This document shows, piece by piece, positions 19,084 to 28,072 of a stretch of DNA of 64,000 bases. Each line of letters starts with the position of its first letter. Within the stretch, counting starts at the first letter, position 1. The notes below the pieces were generated by a model, which saw only the letters and a list, made by a program, of their open reading frames with translations, did not search any database and was not told the DNA's origin. Origin of the DNA: Anoxybacter fermentans (lineage in GTDB: Bacteria > Bacillota > Halanaerobiia > DY22613); the NCBI RefSeq assembly GCF_003991135.1, contig NZ_CP016379.1, forward strand, positions 2,604,001 to 2,668,000, given 5' to 3'. Position numbers and translations under genes: made by a program.

Positions 19084-20394
19084 TCACCTTCTCTCATCAT
19101 CTTCAAATCTTACCCTGATGGCATTAGCATGGCCCAATAATCCTTCTATTTCAGCCAAATTGATCACATGATCTTTGACTTTTGCCAATGCTTCTTTACT
19201 GTAAGAAAGAAAACTTAAATATTTGACATAATCCCTCACAGATAAAGGTGAGAAAAACCGGGCTGTTCCATTGGTAGGCAGTACATGATTGGGCCCAGCT
19301 AGATAATCACCTAAAGGTTCAGGAGCAAAATGGCCTAAAAAGACCGCTCCCGCATTCTTAACTCGGGTTAACCATTTAAAAGGATCTTTTACCGCCAACT
19401 CCAGGTGTTCAGGAGCAATCCGATTGGCAAGTTCTATCCCATCATCCAGATTGTCCACCAGAATAATCCGACCATAGTTTTTTAGTGATTGTCGGACTAT
19501 CTCATTCCGCGGGAGGACTTTCATCTGTTCTATAACCTCTTTTTGTACCTCTTCTGCAATCTTTTCAGAGGTGGTTATGAGAATAGCTGCTGCCAGGGGA
19601 TCGTGTTCTGCCTGACTTAAAAGATCTGCTGTAAGATAACGGGAATTGGCCGATTCATCAGCAACAATTAAAATTTCACTGGGGCCTGCAATCATATCAA
19701 TATCTACCTGGCCATAAACCATTTGTTTAGCTAAAGTAACATAAATATTGCCCGGGCCAACGATCTTATCCACCTTAGGAATGGACCCGGTTCCGTATGC
19801 CAAAGCGGCAATGGCCTGAGCCCCACCAACTTTGTAAATCTTATCCACACCTGCAACTTTTGCCGCCGCAAGTATATAATGATTAATTTCTCCTCTTCTG
19901 TTTGGGGGAGTAACCATTACTACTTCTTTAACTCCCGCAACTTTAGCAGGAATCACTGTCATAAGTACCGATGAAGGATAAGCTGCACTTCCTCCGGGTA
20001 TATAAACCCCTACCCTCTCTAAGGGGCGACAAATCTGGCCCATAATCACCCCATCTTCTTCTGTTAAATTCCAGGAAGTTTGGAATTGGGCTTCATGGTA
20101 CCGTTGAATCTTTTCTTTTGCCAGCTGTATAGAATTCATAAACTCAGGCTCAACCCTTAAACAAGCCTCTTCAAGCTCAGTTGGTTTAACTAACAAATTT
20201 TCTATTGATATATCCACCTGATCAAAACGTCTGGTATATTCACGAACTGCCATATCTCCGGTCCGCCGCACATTTTCCACAATCTTTAAAACCTGCTCTC
20301 TATACAGACTTAAATCCTGATTAGTTCGCCCTTCAATCAGCCGCTGCACTTCCTCAGCACCGCCATTATTCATTTTGACAATTTTCATCATCAT
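19084..20394 (-). CDS. hisD: Histidinol dehydrogenase
   Basis: 436 residues. Conserved stretches are YIPGGSAAYPSSVLM, VGPGNIYVTLAKQ, IAGPSEILIVAD, SQAEHDPLAAAIL and NRIAPEHLELA, covering the zinc- and NAD-binding residues. It oxidises histidinol to histidine in two NAD-dependent steps. Three consecutive ATG codons at the start overlap the hisG stop (TAATG arrangement), so translation is coupled to hisG; which ATG is used cannot be settled here. Confidence 0.97.
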   Translation of the reverse strand: MMMKIVKMNNGGAEEVQRLIEGRTNQDLSLYREQVLKIVENVRRTGDMAVREYTRRFDQVDISIENLLVKPTELEEACLRVEPEFMNSIQLAKEKIQRYHEAQFQTSWNLTEEDGVIMGQICRPLERVGVYIPGGSAAYPSSVLMTVIPAKVAGVKEVVMVTPPNRRGEINHYILAAAKVAGVDKIYKVGGAQAIAALAYGTGSIPKVDKIVGPGNIYVTLAKQMVYGQVDIDMIAGPSEILIVADESANSRYLTADLLSQAEHDPLAAAILITTSEKIAEEVQKEVIEQMKVLPRNEIVRQSLKNYGRIILVDNLDDGIELANRIAPEHLELAVKDPFKWLTRVKNAGAVFLGHFAPEPLGDYLAGPNHVLPTNGTARFFSPLSVRDYVKYLSFLSYSKEALAKVKDHVINLAEIEGLLGHANAIRVRFEDDERR

Positions 20395-21032
20395 TAATTT
20401 TCACTCCTCTCTACCTGCGACTTTAACCGCTCAATCAGTTTATTTATTTCTTTCCGCCTCGTCTTCATACTGACCCGATTTACAACCAATCTGGCACTCA
20501 CCGGACAAATATCTTCATAAACCATAAGTCCATTTTCTTTTAAGGTTCGACCTGTCTGCATAATATCCACTATCCAATCAGCAAGCCCTGTTAGAGGTGC
20601 CAGTTCAATAGAACCTGTCAATTCAATCACTTCCACCGGTTCACCCTTTTTCCGGAAATACTCTTTAGCAAAGCGGGGATATTTGGTTGCTACCCGCCGA
20701 TGGGTTAGCTGCTTTTCTCTAAAACCAGGTAATCCAGCTAGAACAAATTTACATTGACCAAATTTTAAATCCAATACTTCATATAAGGAGCGCCCTTCTT
20801 CCAAAAGAATGTCCCTTCCAACAATTCCTAAATCAGCTGCACCGTATTCTACATAAATGGGTACATCGGCAGGCTTAACCAGAACTAATTCTACCTGTTC
20901 ATCTTCTATATTAAAGATCAGTTTCCGGGAAGATAAAATCTCATGAGGTACTCGATACCCTGCTTTCTTAAGCAGTTTTACAGCATCTTCAGCAAGACGC
21001 CCTTTTGCCAGCGCAATTCTTATTCTATCCAT
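20394..21032 (-). CDS. hisG: ATP phosphoribosyltransferase, short-form catalytic subunit
   Basis: 212 residues, the short form lacking the C-terminal histidine-binding regulatory domain; such enzymes need HisZ, encoded immediately upstream. Motifs: RIALAKGRLAEDAVKLLKKA, ADLGIVGRDIL and GLADWIVDIMQTGRTLKENG. It catalyses the first committed step, ATP plus PRPP to PR-ATP. It adjoins hisZ with no gap. Confidence 0.97.
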   Translation of the reverse strand: MDRIRIALAKGRLAEDAVKLLKKAGYRVPHEILSSRKLIFNIEDEQVELVLVKPADVPIYVEYGAADLGIVGRDILLEEGRSLYEVLDLKFGQCKFVLAGLPGFREKQLTHRRVATKYPRFAKEYFRKKGEPVEVIELTGSIELAPLTGLADWIVDIMQTGRTLKENGLMVYEDICPVSARLVVNRVSMKTRRKEINKLIERLKSQVERSEN

Positions 21033-22301
21033 TCAATCTTTACCTCCTGTCAAAAAAGTCCAACACCTTAAAGCCACCTCTTTAAGTCCTCCACTAAATT
21101 CGAAAGTCTTTTTACCATCCTGATCAACCAAACTGAAAATTCCATCCTTCCACTGGCCTATATATGGAATCTGATGGAATTTACAATATTCAAATACCTT
21201 TTTACCGGTATATAGTTCCGCATTAATTCCCCATTCTTTAAGCAAATTTGCTAATCGATAAGCAGGTGCAAACCCCTCATTACTAACCTGAAGTACAACC
21301 CTCGGCTCTTTTTCAAGTTTTATAATGTCAAACTGCCGTAAACAGGTCATCAATCCTTCGATATTAATGGCAAAACCCACTGCGGGTACATCCAGCCCAA
21401 ACTGTTTCGCCAGCCTGTCATATCGGCCACCGCTTGCTACAACCTCTCCATAACCTTTAACATAGGCTTTAAAAATGATTCCGGTATAATAACCCAATTG
21501 AGTTCCCATAGATGGATCAAAGGTTATATATTGAGCTAGACCGATCTCTTTAAGCTTCTCATAAATCTCTTCTAATTCACAAACCACTTTCCGTGCTTTT
21601 TCAGTCAATGGCAATTTATATAACTGAGCCAGAACCTCTTCCGGTTCACCGAAGAGGACAGGAAACCTGGTCAAAAGCTCCTCTTCACTTTTACTCAGGT
21701 TCCAATTTTGTATCCGTAAACGAATCTCTTCAACATTTTTCTCTTCCATCAGTGAACATAATTCTTCTTTGGCTAGTTCGTCTAAAGAAAGATTCGTTAA
21801 TATCTCCTCAACCAGAGCCACCTGGCCCAGATCAATCACTGGTTTATTAATTCCAACTTCTTTTAGAGCCTGAATTAAAGTACCTATAACCTCCACATCC
21901 GCCAATATATCACCACTGCCCAAAAGCTCAATACCTGCCTGAGTCTTCTCTTTCATCCGCTCTGATTGACCCCCGTTAGTCTGATAAGCAGTGGTTATAT
22001 AAGAAAATTTCCACGGTTGGGGTATTCCAGTGTAACGGGTAGCTGCCAACCGGGCTATAGGTAAAGTTCCATCAGGTCGAAGTACCAGAATCTGGCCACT
22101 TTCATTTACCACCTTAAACATTTGTTCTTTTGAAAGCAATGTCTCCGTTTCAGCATATAAATCCAACGACTCTAAAGTAGGGGTAGCTACTTCTTGATAA
22201 CCGCTCTTTTCAAAAACTTTTCTTAATTTTTGATAAACCCATTTCCGTTGGCGAATTTCTTCAGGTAATAAATCCCTAACTCCTTCTACAAATGGACACA
22301 T
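21033..22301 (-). CDS. hisZ: ATP phosphoribosyltransferase regulatory subunit
   Basis: 422 residues, histidyl-tRNA synthetase-like but placed in a his operon next to short HisG. Class II synthetase motif 2 is present as VLRPDGTLPIARLAATR with IPQPWKFSYITTAYQ; a later motif-3-like GGRYDRL and GFAINIEGL are seen. It binds HisG in a hetero-octamer and confers histidine feedback. It is the first gene of the operon, and its AGAGAGGTGGAG ribosome site lies about six bases upstream of the ATG. Confidence 0.95.
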   Translation of the reverse strand: MCPFVEGVRDLLPEEIRQRKWVYQKLRKVFEKSGYQEVATPTLESLDLYAETETLLSKEQMFKVVNESGQILVLRPDGTLPIARLAATRYTGIPQPWKFSYITTAYQTNGGQSERMKEKTQAGIELLGSGDILADVEVIGTLIQALKEVGINKPVIDLGQVALVEEILTNLSLDELAKEELCSLMEEKNVEEIRLRIQNWNLSKSEEELLTRFPVLFGEPEEVLAQLYKLPLTEKARKVVCELEEIYEKLKEIGLAQYITFDPSMGTQLGYYTGIIFKAYVKGYGEVVASGGRYDRLAKQFGLDVPAVGFAINIEGLMTCLRQFDIIKLEKEPRVVLQVSNEGFAPAYRLANLLKEWGINAELYTGKKVFEYCKFHQIPYIGQWKDGIFSLVDQDGKKTFEFSGGLKEVALRCWTFLTGGKD

Positions 22302-22358
22302 CCAACTCCACCTCTCTGTAGCCTGAAATCACAAATCATAATTTCTTTAGTTGTTTAA

Positions 22359-22394
22359 TATTTTAATACTTTAACTTGTTAAACTATTAAAATA
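22359..22394. promoter_or_regulatory. 36-bp near-perfect palindrome in the his leader, probable operator
   Basis: The sequence reads TATTTTAATA-C-TTTAAC-TT-GTTAAA-C-TATTAAAATA: two 10-base and two 6-base arms in perfect inverted symmetry with one C/C mismatch per arm. It lies 58-93 bases upstream of hisZ and touches the likely -10 region of the his promoter, where a repressor would block transcription. An AU-rich RNA hairpin is the alternative. The leader is too short for a His T-box. Confidence 0.6.
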
Positions 22395-22419
22395 CAGTAT
22401 GCATTTATTTTAACGTCAA
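22391..22419 (-). promoter_or_regulatory. Candidate his operon promoter
   Basis: On the minus strand TTGACG (22419-22414), a 17-base spacer and TGTATT (22396-22391). The -10 match is weak, so the exact element is uncertain. Confidence 0.4.
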
Positions 22420-22451
22420 ATCTGGCCCATGTCAAGTTTTTACCGAAAAAA

Positions 22452-22480
22452 TTGACATTAATTATTGAAACAGTTATTAT
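22452..22480 (+). promoter_or_regulatory. Sigma-A promoter for the histidinol phosphatase gene
   Basis: TTGACA (22452-22457), a 17-base spacer and TATTAT (22475-22480), about 37 bases upstream of the ATG at 22517. Confidence 0.8.
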
Positions 22481-22516
22481 AAAAAAGTAATAATGAACGA
22501 AAGGGGTTTATAGGAC

Positions 22517-23326
22517 ATGTTTTTCGATTACCACATTCATTCTAAATTTTCAACCGACTCTAAAATGACTCTTGAAGAAATTTGTGAACAAAGTATTTTA
22601 ATAGGACTAGAGGAAATTGCCATCACCGATCACCATGACATAGATTACCAGGATCCATCCATTAGTTTTGAAATCGACCGCCACCTTTATCTTTCTACCC
22701 TTGAAGAATTTCAGGCAAAATATCAGGGCAAATTACGCATTAAAAAAGGACTGGAATTAGGTCTCCAACCCCATATCCTGGATAAATGTGCTGAATTTGC
22801 AGGAGATCACTTTGACTTTGTTTTGGCTTCATTTCACACAGCCCAGAAAAAGGACCTTTACACAGGTAAATTTTTCGAAGGTTATACCCAGTGGGAAGCT
22901 TACCGGGAATACTTAAAGGAAGTGCATTATTGTGTGGAGAGATTTGATCATTTCAGTGTAGTGGGACATCTGGATGTCATCCGACGGTATGGTGACTTTC
23001 CAGTTATACCTGATCTTATGGATGATTCTGATTGCAGGGATTTAATTGAGGAAATTTTAAAAATCCTGGTGGAAAAAGGGAAAGGTCTTGAAGTGAATAC
23101 ATCCGGATATCACTATGGAAACAGAAAGGATCCTCTGCCGTCCCGGGCCATCTTACGGCTGTATCGGGAACTGGGGGGCGAAATTTTAACCACTGGTTCA
23201 GACAGTCATTATAAAGACCAACTGGGATATAAGTTTAAAGAAACCCATGAAATGCTGAAAGATTTAGGATTTAAATATCTGACAACTTTTGAAAAGGGAA
23301 AACCTATCTTTCATAAAATTAAATAA
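22517..23326 (+). CDS. hisJ: Histidinol phosphatase, PHP superfamily (HisJ/HisK type)
   Basis: 269 residues. The PHP metal centre is spread over DYHIHSKFSTDS, EIAITDHHDIDY, GLELGLQP, LASFHTAQ, VVGHLDVIRRYG and TTGSDSHYKDQ. The length and the pattern fit the Firmicute histidinol-phosphate phosphatase, which removes phosphate from L-histidinol phosphate. The gene is divergent from the his operon across a 215-bp control region, supplying the one enzyme missing from it. A palindromic repeat begins one base after its stop codon. Confidence 0.9.
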   Translation: MFFDYHIHSKFSTDSKMTLEEICEQSILIGLEEIAITDHHDIDYQDPSISFEIDRHLYLSTLEEFQAKYQGKLRIKKGLELGLQPHILDKCAEFAGDHFDFVLASFHTAQKKDLYTGKFFEGYTQWEAYREYLKEVHYCVERFDHFSVVGHLDVIRRYGDFPVIPDLMDDSDCRDLIEEILKILVEKGKGLEVNTSGYHYGNRKDPLPSRAILRLYRELGGEILTTGSDSHYKDQLGYKFKETHEMLKDLGFKYLTTFEKGKPIFHKIK

Positions 23327-23327
23327 A

Positions 23328-23552
23328 TGATTATATTGCAAAAAGCTAATTTTGAGCAACATAGAAATTTTTCGCCAAATCATCTTAGCGAGATTTCCGA
23401 CGAAATAAGGCCTCATCACAGGAAGTGATGAGCTAGTTCTAAGGGCCAGGAGGGCCCTTTGATTAGGAAGCCTTATTTCAGCGGAAATCGAGCTTTAGAT
23501 GATTCGAAAAATCTCTCAAGAAGCGAAAAATTAGCTTTTTGCAGTATAATCA
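23328..23552 (+). repeat. Nested palindromic repeat, full-length copy (225 bp)
   Basis: Termini TGATTATATTGCAAAAAGC and the inverse at 23552. The middle has an outer stem (AAATAAGGC with GCCTTATTT) enclosing two hairpins, one CTCATCAC/GTGATGAG-like and one around GGGCC-AGGAG-GGCCC, so a three-way junction is predicted. It directly follows hisJ and may also end its transcript. Confidence 0.85.
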
Positions 23553-23654
23553 TAATCAGATTAATTTTCCTGCTTTTGAAAATAATATTCCCCTTACTTA
23601 CAATCAATATTTCAACAAATGTATTAATTCACCTCTAAGAGATACCTGTGATAA

Positions 23655-23718
23655 GAAAAATTTATTGATATCAGGAAGAAAAATTGTCCACAGCTGTATA
23701 ATCGCATTAAAAAAACTT
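23655..23718. repeat. Short repeat with DnaA-box-like core, copy A
   Basis: AAGAAAAATTTATTGAT then TTGTCCACAGCTGTATAA and CATTAAAAAAAC. It is similar in order and spacing to 42174-42241, where the core is TTATCCACA, the DnaA-box consensus. Role unknown. A 74-codon plus-strand frame through here looks accidental. Confidence 0.4.
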
Positions 23719-23740
23719 TGGAGCCATCACTCCAAAGTTT
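23711..23740 (-). terminator. Terminator of the HesB-like gene
   Basis: An 11-bp perfect stem (AAACTTTGGAG / CTCCAAAGTTT) with a 6-base loop, followed on the minus strand by TTTTAATGCG after the stem's own T residues. It starts 28 bases after the TAA of the HesB-like gene. Confidence 0.75.
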
Positions 23741-23767
23741 CTAACTTTACTAAAAAAGATTAAACAC

Positions 23768-24055
23768 TTAATACCTAATACCGGATACTTTCAATCTCTT
23801 AAAAATCCAGAATCCAGGTGCATCAATCACCACTTTAGGATCCGTCCGTAAAGTCTTTAAAATATTAACCCGATAATTATCCACTTCGTACTCTTTAAAT
23901 CCATCAGAAGCTGGCTTTCCTACTGTCACGGTAGGTTGATAAATAATACCATTTCAACCGCCGGATATAGTGATCAAGCTAATCGTTATATCTCTACTAC
24001 CTTTTTTCTTTAGATAATCTTTCGCTGCTTGAGTAATGATTATATTCGGAGTCAA
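23768..24055 (-). CDS. HesB-like protein with in-frame TGA, candidate selenoprotein
   Basis: 95 residues if the TGA at 23956-23954 is read as selenocysteine 34. The frame begins at a TTG (24055) nine bases after GGGAGG and reads MTPNIIITQAAKDYLKKKGS ... ITISGG-U-NGII ... GFWIFKRLKVSGIRY. Both sides of the TGA stay in one frame and match the small HesB-related (seleno)protein family, whose selenocysteine replaces the conserved cysteine of the HesB/IscA domain, related to iron-sulfur handling. A bacterial SECIS-like hairpin begins 18 bases after the TGA. The gene has its own promoter and terminator. The alternative is a Cys-to-stop pseudogene. Confidence 0.72.
23919..23956 (-). promoter_or_regulatory. 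SECIS-like element downstream of the in-frame TGA
   Basis: From the TGA (23956-23954) there are 18 bases to a hairpin CCTAC-CGTGACA-GTAGG (23935-23919): five perfect pairs and a 7-base loop containing GU. Bacterial SECIS hairpins sit inside the coding frame at about this distance. Confidence 0.55.
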
Positions 24056-24086
24056 CTCTTTTAACCTCCCTTATATAATATCCCAA

Positions 24087-24103
24087 ATACCCCGGGGGTG
24101 TAT
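24087..24103. promoter_or_regulatory. G/C-tract palindrome in the HesB-like gene leader
   Basis: AATACCCCGGGGGTGTATT is a GC island in AT-rich DNA, just downstream of the -10. It resembles the TACCC...GGGTA operators of CsoR/CstR-family sensors, with one imperfection. Assignment is tentative. Confidence 0.35.
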
Positions 24104-24112
24104 TCTAATTAT

Positions 24113-24141
24113 AGTATATCCCATACCGGCTTTATTGTCAA
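24113..24141 (-). promoter_or_regulatory. Sigma-A promoter for the HesB-like gene
   Basis: On the minus strand TTGACA (24141-24136), a 17-base spacer and TATACT (24118-24113), about 58 bases upstream of the TTG start. Confidence 0.8.
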
Positions 24142-24251
24142 TAACAATTACCCCTATAATCTCCAACACTTTTAAGGTACCTATTGGCTTCCTAAAGTTA
24201 TACTATAAAATGAGGTGATATCAAACAACGCGCTACTTAAAGGCAATTTTT

Positions 24252-25229
24252 TCACCTTATATAATATACATGATTATCCTCTGCCACTACTACATCAACT
24301 CCAGAAAGCTCAGCTACAAACTGAGCCATCTTCCCTGCAATCGGTTCAGGCCGGATACAGCAAACATCAAGATGGGTCATCCAACACCGCTTAACCTTAG
24401 AATCCATAAGCATATGGGCTAACCCCACAGCAGTAATATGGCGCTTAGCAAAGAGGTTAAAATAACTGACATTGGCGATCAGATAATCTACCTGACTAAA
24501 AATTTCTTTTAAGTCCTCTCGATATTTGATGATTTTTGTAGGAGGGCTTATAGGTACCCATTTTCCCACTTTGTGACGCAAACCATTTAAATCTTCATAT
24601 TCCAAAAGATAACTGGTATCACTGGTATAACCGATAGTAAAGGTAGGAGTTGTAATTACAAAACCATAATTCATCTTACCATGATAAGCTTTAACAGGAG
24701 TAAGGAAGATTTCATCCGTAAGTTCAATCATCTTTTTTTCCTGTAAATAAACTATCTTTTCAGGTCCTCCTACATATCCCTCATGATGTTGATGACGCCC
24801 CTGGTGATAAATACTGATCAAATTCTCATCACTTACATCTCTGGGTAATAATAAAACTCCTCTCCTTTGACTCATTACCCGTGTCATTCCTTCAATAAGC
24901 AAGGGAGCGCCTAAATAGTGATCTGTATGACCATGACTGATATAAATTCCATCCAGAGCCCGTATATCAACACCGTTTTGCTTTACATGCCAGATTACAC
25001 CTGGCCCTGGATCTACAGCCAGAGTAAAACCCGGTAAATAGAGAATAAATCCCCCGGTCTGACGTACTTGTTCTAATAAATTGACTGGATTTCCTCCTGT
25101 TCCCATAAATAATATTTTGGGGGTACCACAGTAGGGTAGTATTTCTTCTTTCCAATATTGTCTATCATTTTTAACTACCTGAAGAGTATATTGTGAAAGC
25201 TTTTCATATAATTTCAGATCATAATTCAT
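24252..25229 (-). CDS. Metallo-beta-lactamase fold hydrolase
   Basis: 325 residues. The MBL zinc motif is YISHGHTDHYLGAP, preceded by VDPGPGVIWH; AYHGKMNYGFVI and DTSYLLEYED supply further metal-ligand candidates, and a late histidine lies in MTHLDVC. The arrangement resembles RNase Z/PhnP-type phosphodiesterases, but the substrate cannot be assigned. It follows fba but a terminator separates them. Confidence 0.75.
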   Translation of the reverse strand: MNYDLKLYEKLSQYTLQVVKNDRQYWKEEILPYCGTPKILFMGTGGNPVNLLEQVRQTGGFILYLPGFTLAVDPGPGVIWHVKQNGVDIRALDGIYISHGHTDHYLGAPLLIEGMTRVMSQRRGVLLLPRDVSDENLISIYHQGRHQHHEGYVGGPEKIVYLQEKKMIELTDEIFLTPVKAYHGKMNYGFVITTPTFTIGYTSDTSYLLEYEDLNGLRHKVGKWVPISPPTKIIKYREDLKEIFSQVDYLIANVSYFNLFAKRHITAVGLAHMLMDSKVKRCWMTHLDVCCIRPEPIAGKMAQFVAELSGVDVVVAEDNHVYYIR

Positions 25230-25251
25230 AAATCTTCCCCCAATTCATGAT

Positions 25252-25287
25252 AAAAAAGCATGTCAGAGAATCTGACACGCTTTTTTT
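25252..25287 (-). terminator. Terminator between fba and the MBL gene
   Basis: Stem TGTCAGA / TCTGACA with a 3-base loop, extended by GC pairs and an A/T stem; T-runs occur on both strands. It lies about 20 bases after the fba stop. Confidence 0.8.
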
Positions 25288-25305
25288 AAAAGGTATGTAA
25301 ACCTT

Positions 25306-26175
<870 letters not shown>

Positions 26176-26218
26176 TTATATATAATTTCATTTTAATAAT
26201 TCCCAAGTAAAAGTATTT

Positions 26219-26860
26219 CTATGAAGGGTCATTTTGAAGTGCGGTATTTTTACCCTTGGTAAGAATCACTTTATTTGTTTCCTTTAGTTGTTCTAAATCT
26301 GCAATAGTTCTAGCTTTGATCATAGTCATTCCCTGGCATTCCCGACAGACAAGTTCAATTTTGTCAGGATACATATCTATATCAATATTCTTATTACCGC
26401 ATTGGCAGAAAAGACCACCTGCTTCAGCAATATCATGTAATATATCCAATACCCCTAACATGACCTCTGGATCACAGAAATAGTCATCAAAACCCAGGTC
26501 TTTAATCATAGCCTCTAAATCCTGCTGTTGATCCTGAATCTCACCTTGTACTAAAATCTCAGGGCCCAGATAACCTAATTTTAGATCAGTATCAGGACAG
26601 CGAATGGTCAATAACTTAGAACCCCAAAAAGCACTGGGTGTAAAGAATAAGGTATGCTCCAATTCACAAATAATACAATTGAATTGAACCCAATAACGTT
26701 TATAATTTTTAGTCTCCAATTTAACTTTTCTATATCCACATGAACAATAAATTTCTTTACTTCGTTGACCAGAAAAGTCGAAAATATTAATCGGATGTAC
26801 ATCTAATCTTCCACATACAGGGCAACGTAAAGATATTGTTGTGAGGTATTCTATAATCAT
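26219..26860 (-). CDS. Hypothetical protein with several CxxC zinc ribbons
   Basis: 213 residues, not recognised. Cysteine pairs occur at CPVCGRL near 13, CSCGY near 40, CIICE near 62, CQCGN near 153 and CREC near 174, suggesting at least two zinc ribbons. The middle is acidic (about 105-140). There is no signal peptide or membrane segment. It lies directly upstream of fba on the same strand. A regulatory or RNA/DNA-binding role is only a guess. Confidence 0.6.
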   Translation of the reverse strand: MIIEYLTTISLRCPVCGRLDVHPINIFDFSGQRSKEIYCSCGYRKVKLETKNYKRYWVQFNCIICELEHTLFFTPSAFWGSKLLTIRCPDTDLKLGYLGPEILVQGEIQDQQQDLEAMIKDLGFDDYFCDPEVMLGVLDILHDIAEAGGLFCQCGNKNIDIDMYPDKIELVCRECQGMTMIKARTIADLEQLKETNKVILTKGKNTALQNDPS

Positions 26861-26943
26861 AGCCCCTAACCTCCTTTTAATTTTTCATATTCTCTATTCA
26901 TCGCCAAATTCCTTTCTTAAAAAATACAATTAAAAGAAAAAAA

Positions 26944-26960
26944 TGCTCCTAAAAGGAGCA
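26944..26960 (-). terminator. Terminator overlapping the end of the secreted hypothetical gene
   Basis: Stem TGCTCCT / AGGAGCA with a 3-base loop, then TTTTTTTCTTTTAATTG on the minus strand. The hairpin includes the last codons and stop of the gene ending at 26949. Confidence 0.75.
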
Positions 26961-27701
26961 GAAATTCATATAAGATATAATATTTTTCTCTTTATCCACT
27001 AAAAATTTCACTATTACCAAAGTTTTATTCTTTAATAATTCAGTAAGTTTTTCCCAATTTTTATAGATTCTTATTATCCTTCTATCTATCCTGAATTTCT
27101 TAAGTTTGGGATTTAATCTTGTTCCTATATTAACTACCATAATTTCTTTTTCTAAGTCAAGCTCTTCAATAAATCCGGTATAATCATAGTGAAAAACCGC
27201 CATCTTTTTTACTTGAAATTTATAATCTAAAACCAAAAGTACTTTCATTCCCGGAGTAATATTTTCCAATTTAGCAGGAAAATTATTCAAAAAAATATCT
27301 ACATTTTTTCTTACTACATAAGAATCACAGATTCCACTTTCGGTTTCTCTAAGGATTACTTGTTTATCTCCCAATTCCATAATAGTTCCTTCCCGTACTT
27401 GATAAAAGAAATTTGCTGTTTGTACTAAACCATCTTCATTAATCTCCAGATAACCGGAAACAAAATCATTTGCTGTTACAGGTATGTACATACCTAAGTC
27501 TGCTTTAAGGTTATTATAATATAACTCTGCATCTTTGCCCAGTTTAAATACCTTTTCTTCTCCACTTACCAACTTTAAAACCAGAGTCTTCTCCTCAAGA
27601 TCCACCCCTATAACTTCTCCTTCATACCACTCAGCTGCTATAGGTAAATTCACCATGGTAATTATCATGATCAATATAAAAGCGCATATTATTCTTTTCA
27701 T
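26949..27701 (-). CDS. Hypothetical secreted beta-rich protein
   Basis: 250 residues, unrecognised. The N-terminus MKRIICAFILIMIITMVNLP is a signal peptide, with probable cleavage after IAA near residue 23. The rest alternates short predicted strands with repeated units of similar shape (GxVxGVDLEEKTLVLKL, GTIMELGDKQVILRETE, GFIEELDLEKEIMVVNIG), suggesting three or four repeats of a small barrel or SH3-like fold. AGGAGGAGATG precedes the ATG. Confidence 0.65.
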   Translation of the reverse strand: MKRIICAFILIMIITMVNLPIAAEWYEGEVIGVDLEEKTLVLKLVSGEEKVFKLGKDAELYYNNLKADLGMYIPVTANDFVSGYLEINEDGLVQTANFFYQVREGTIMELGDKQVILRETESGICDSYVVRKNVDIFLNNFPAKLENITPGMKVLLVLDYKFQVKKMAVFHYDYTGFIEELDLEKEIMVVNIGTRLNPKLKKFRIDRRIIRIYKNWEKLTELLKNKTLVIVKFLVDKEKNIISYMNFCSF

Positions 27702-27790
27702 CTTTCATCTCCTCCTTTACTTACAAAAAGTATTACCGGAGAAGAGAAAGACTAAACATGACCCGCATAAGTTTTTTTTAATTTTATATC

Positions 27791-27921
27791 TGATTTTACT
27801 ATAAAAAACAAATTTTTGACCCATGGATTGGTTTATCATATACTGTGATGAAGCCATATTTCTCCTTAAATCTCACCAAAATAGTTAAACAACTCAAAAT
27901 TAGTTTTTTGCAATTTAATCA
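27791..27921 (-). repeat. Nested palindromic repeat, degenerate and core-deleted (131 bp)
   Basis: Ends TGATTTTACTATAAAAAAC and TTTTTTGCAATTTAATCA are clear. The arm with TCTCACCAAAATAGTTAAAC matches the family, but the double hairpin is missing. The stretch 27922-28072 beyond it shows no gene. Confidence 0.65.
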
Positions 27922-28072
27922 TCTCTTAATAAATTAATATCAATACTTTTAATTTTACCTAATATCTTAAAACTATTTTATATAGATTTCTAAAGAAAAA
28001 TTATATTTATAAATTTCAGAAATTTTAGCAGGACTTTTCCCCTAAACGTCTAAATTATTGTTTAAATAAGTG

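Noticed and set aside
22302-22516. His T-box riboswitch in the his leader
   Set aside because: The leader from the likely promoter is only about 80 bases and shows no T-box sequence or terminator/antiterminator.
23539-23763. 74-codon plus-strand ORF
   Set aside because: It has no ribosome site, starts inside a palindromic repeat and runs through a minus-strand terminator.
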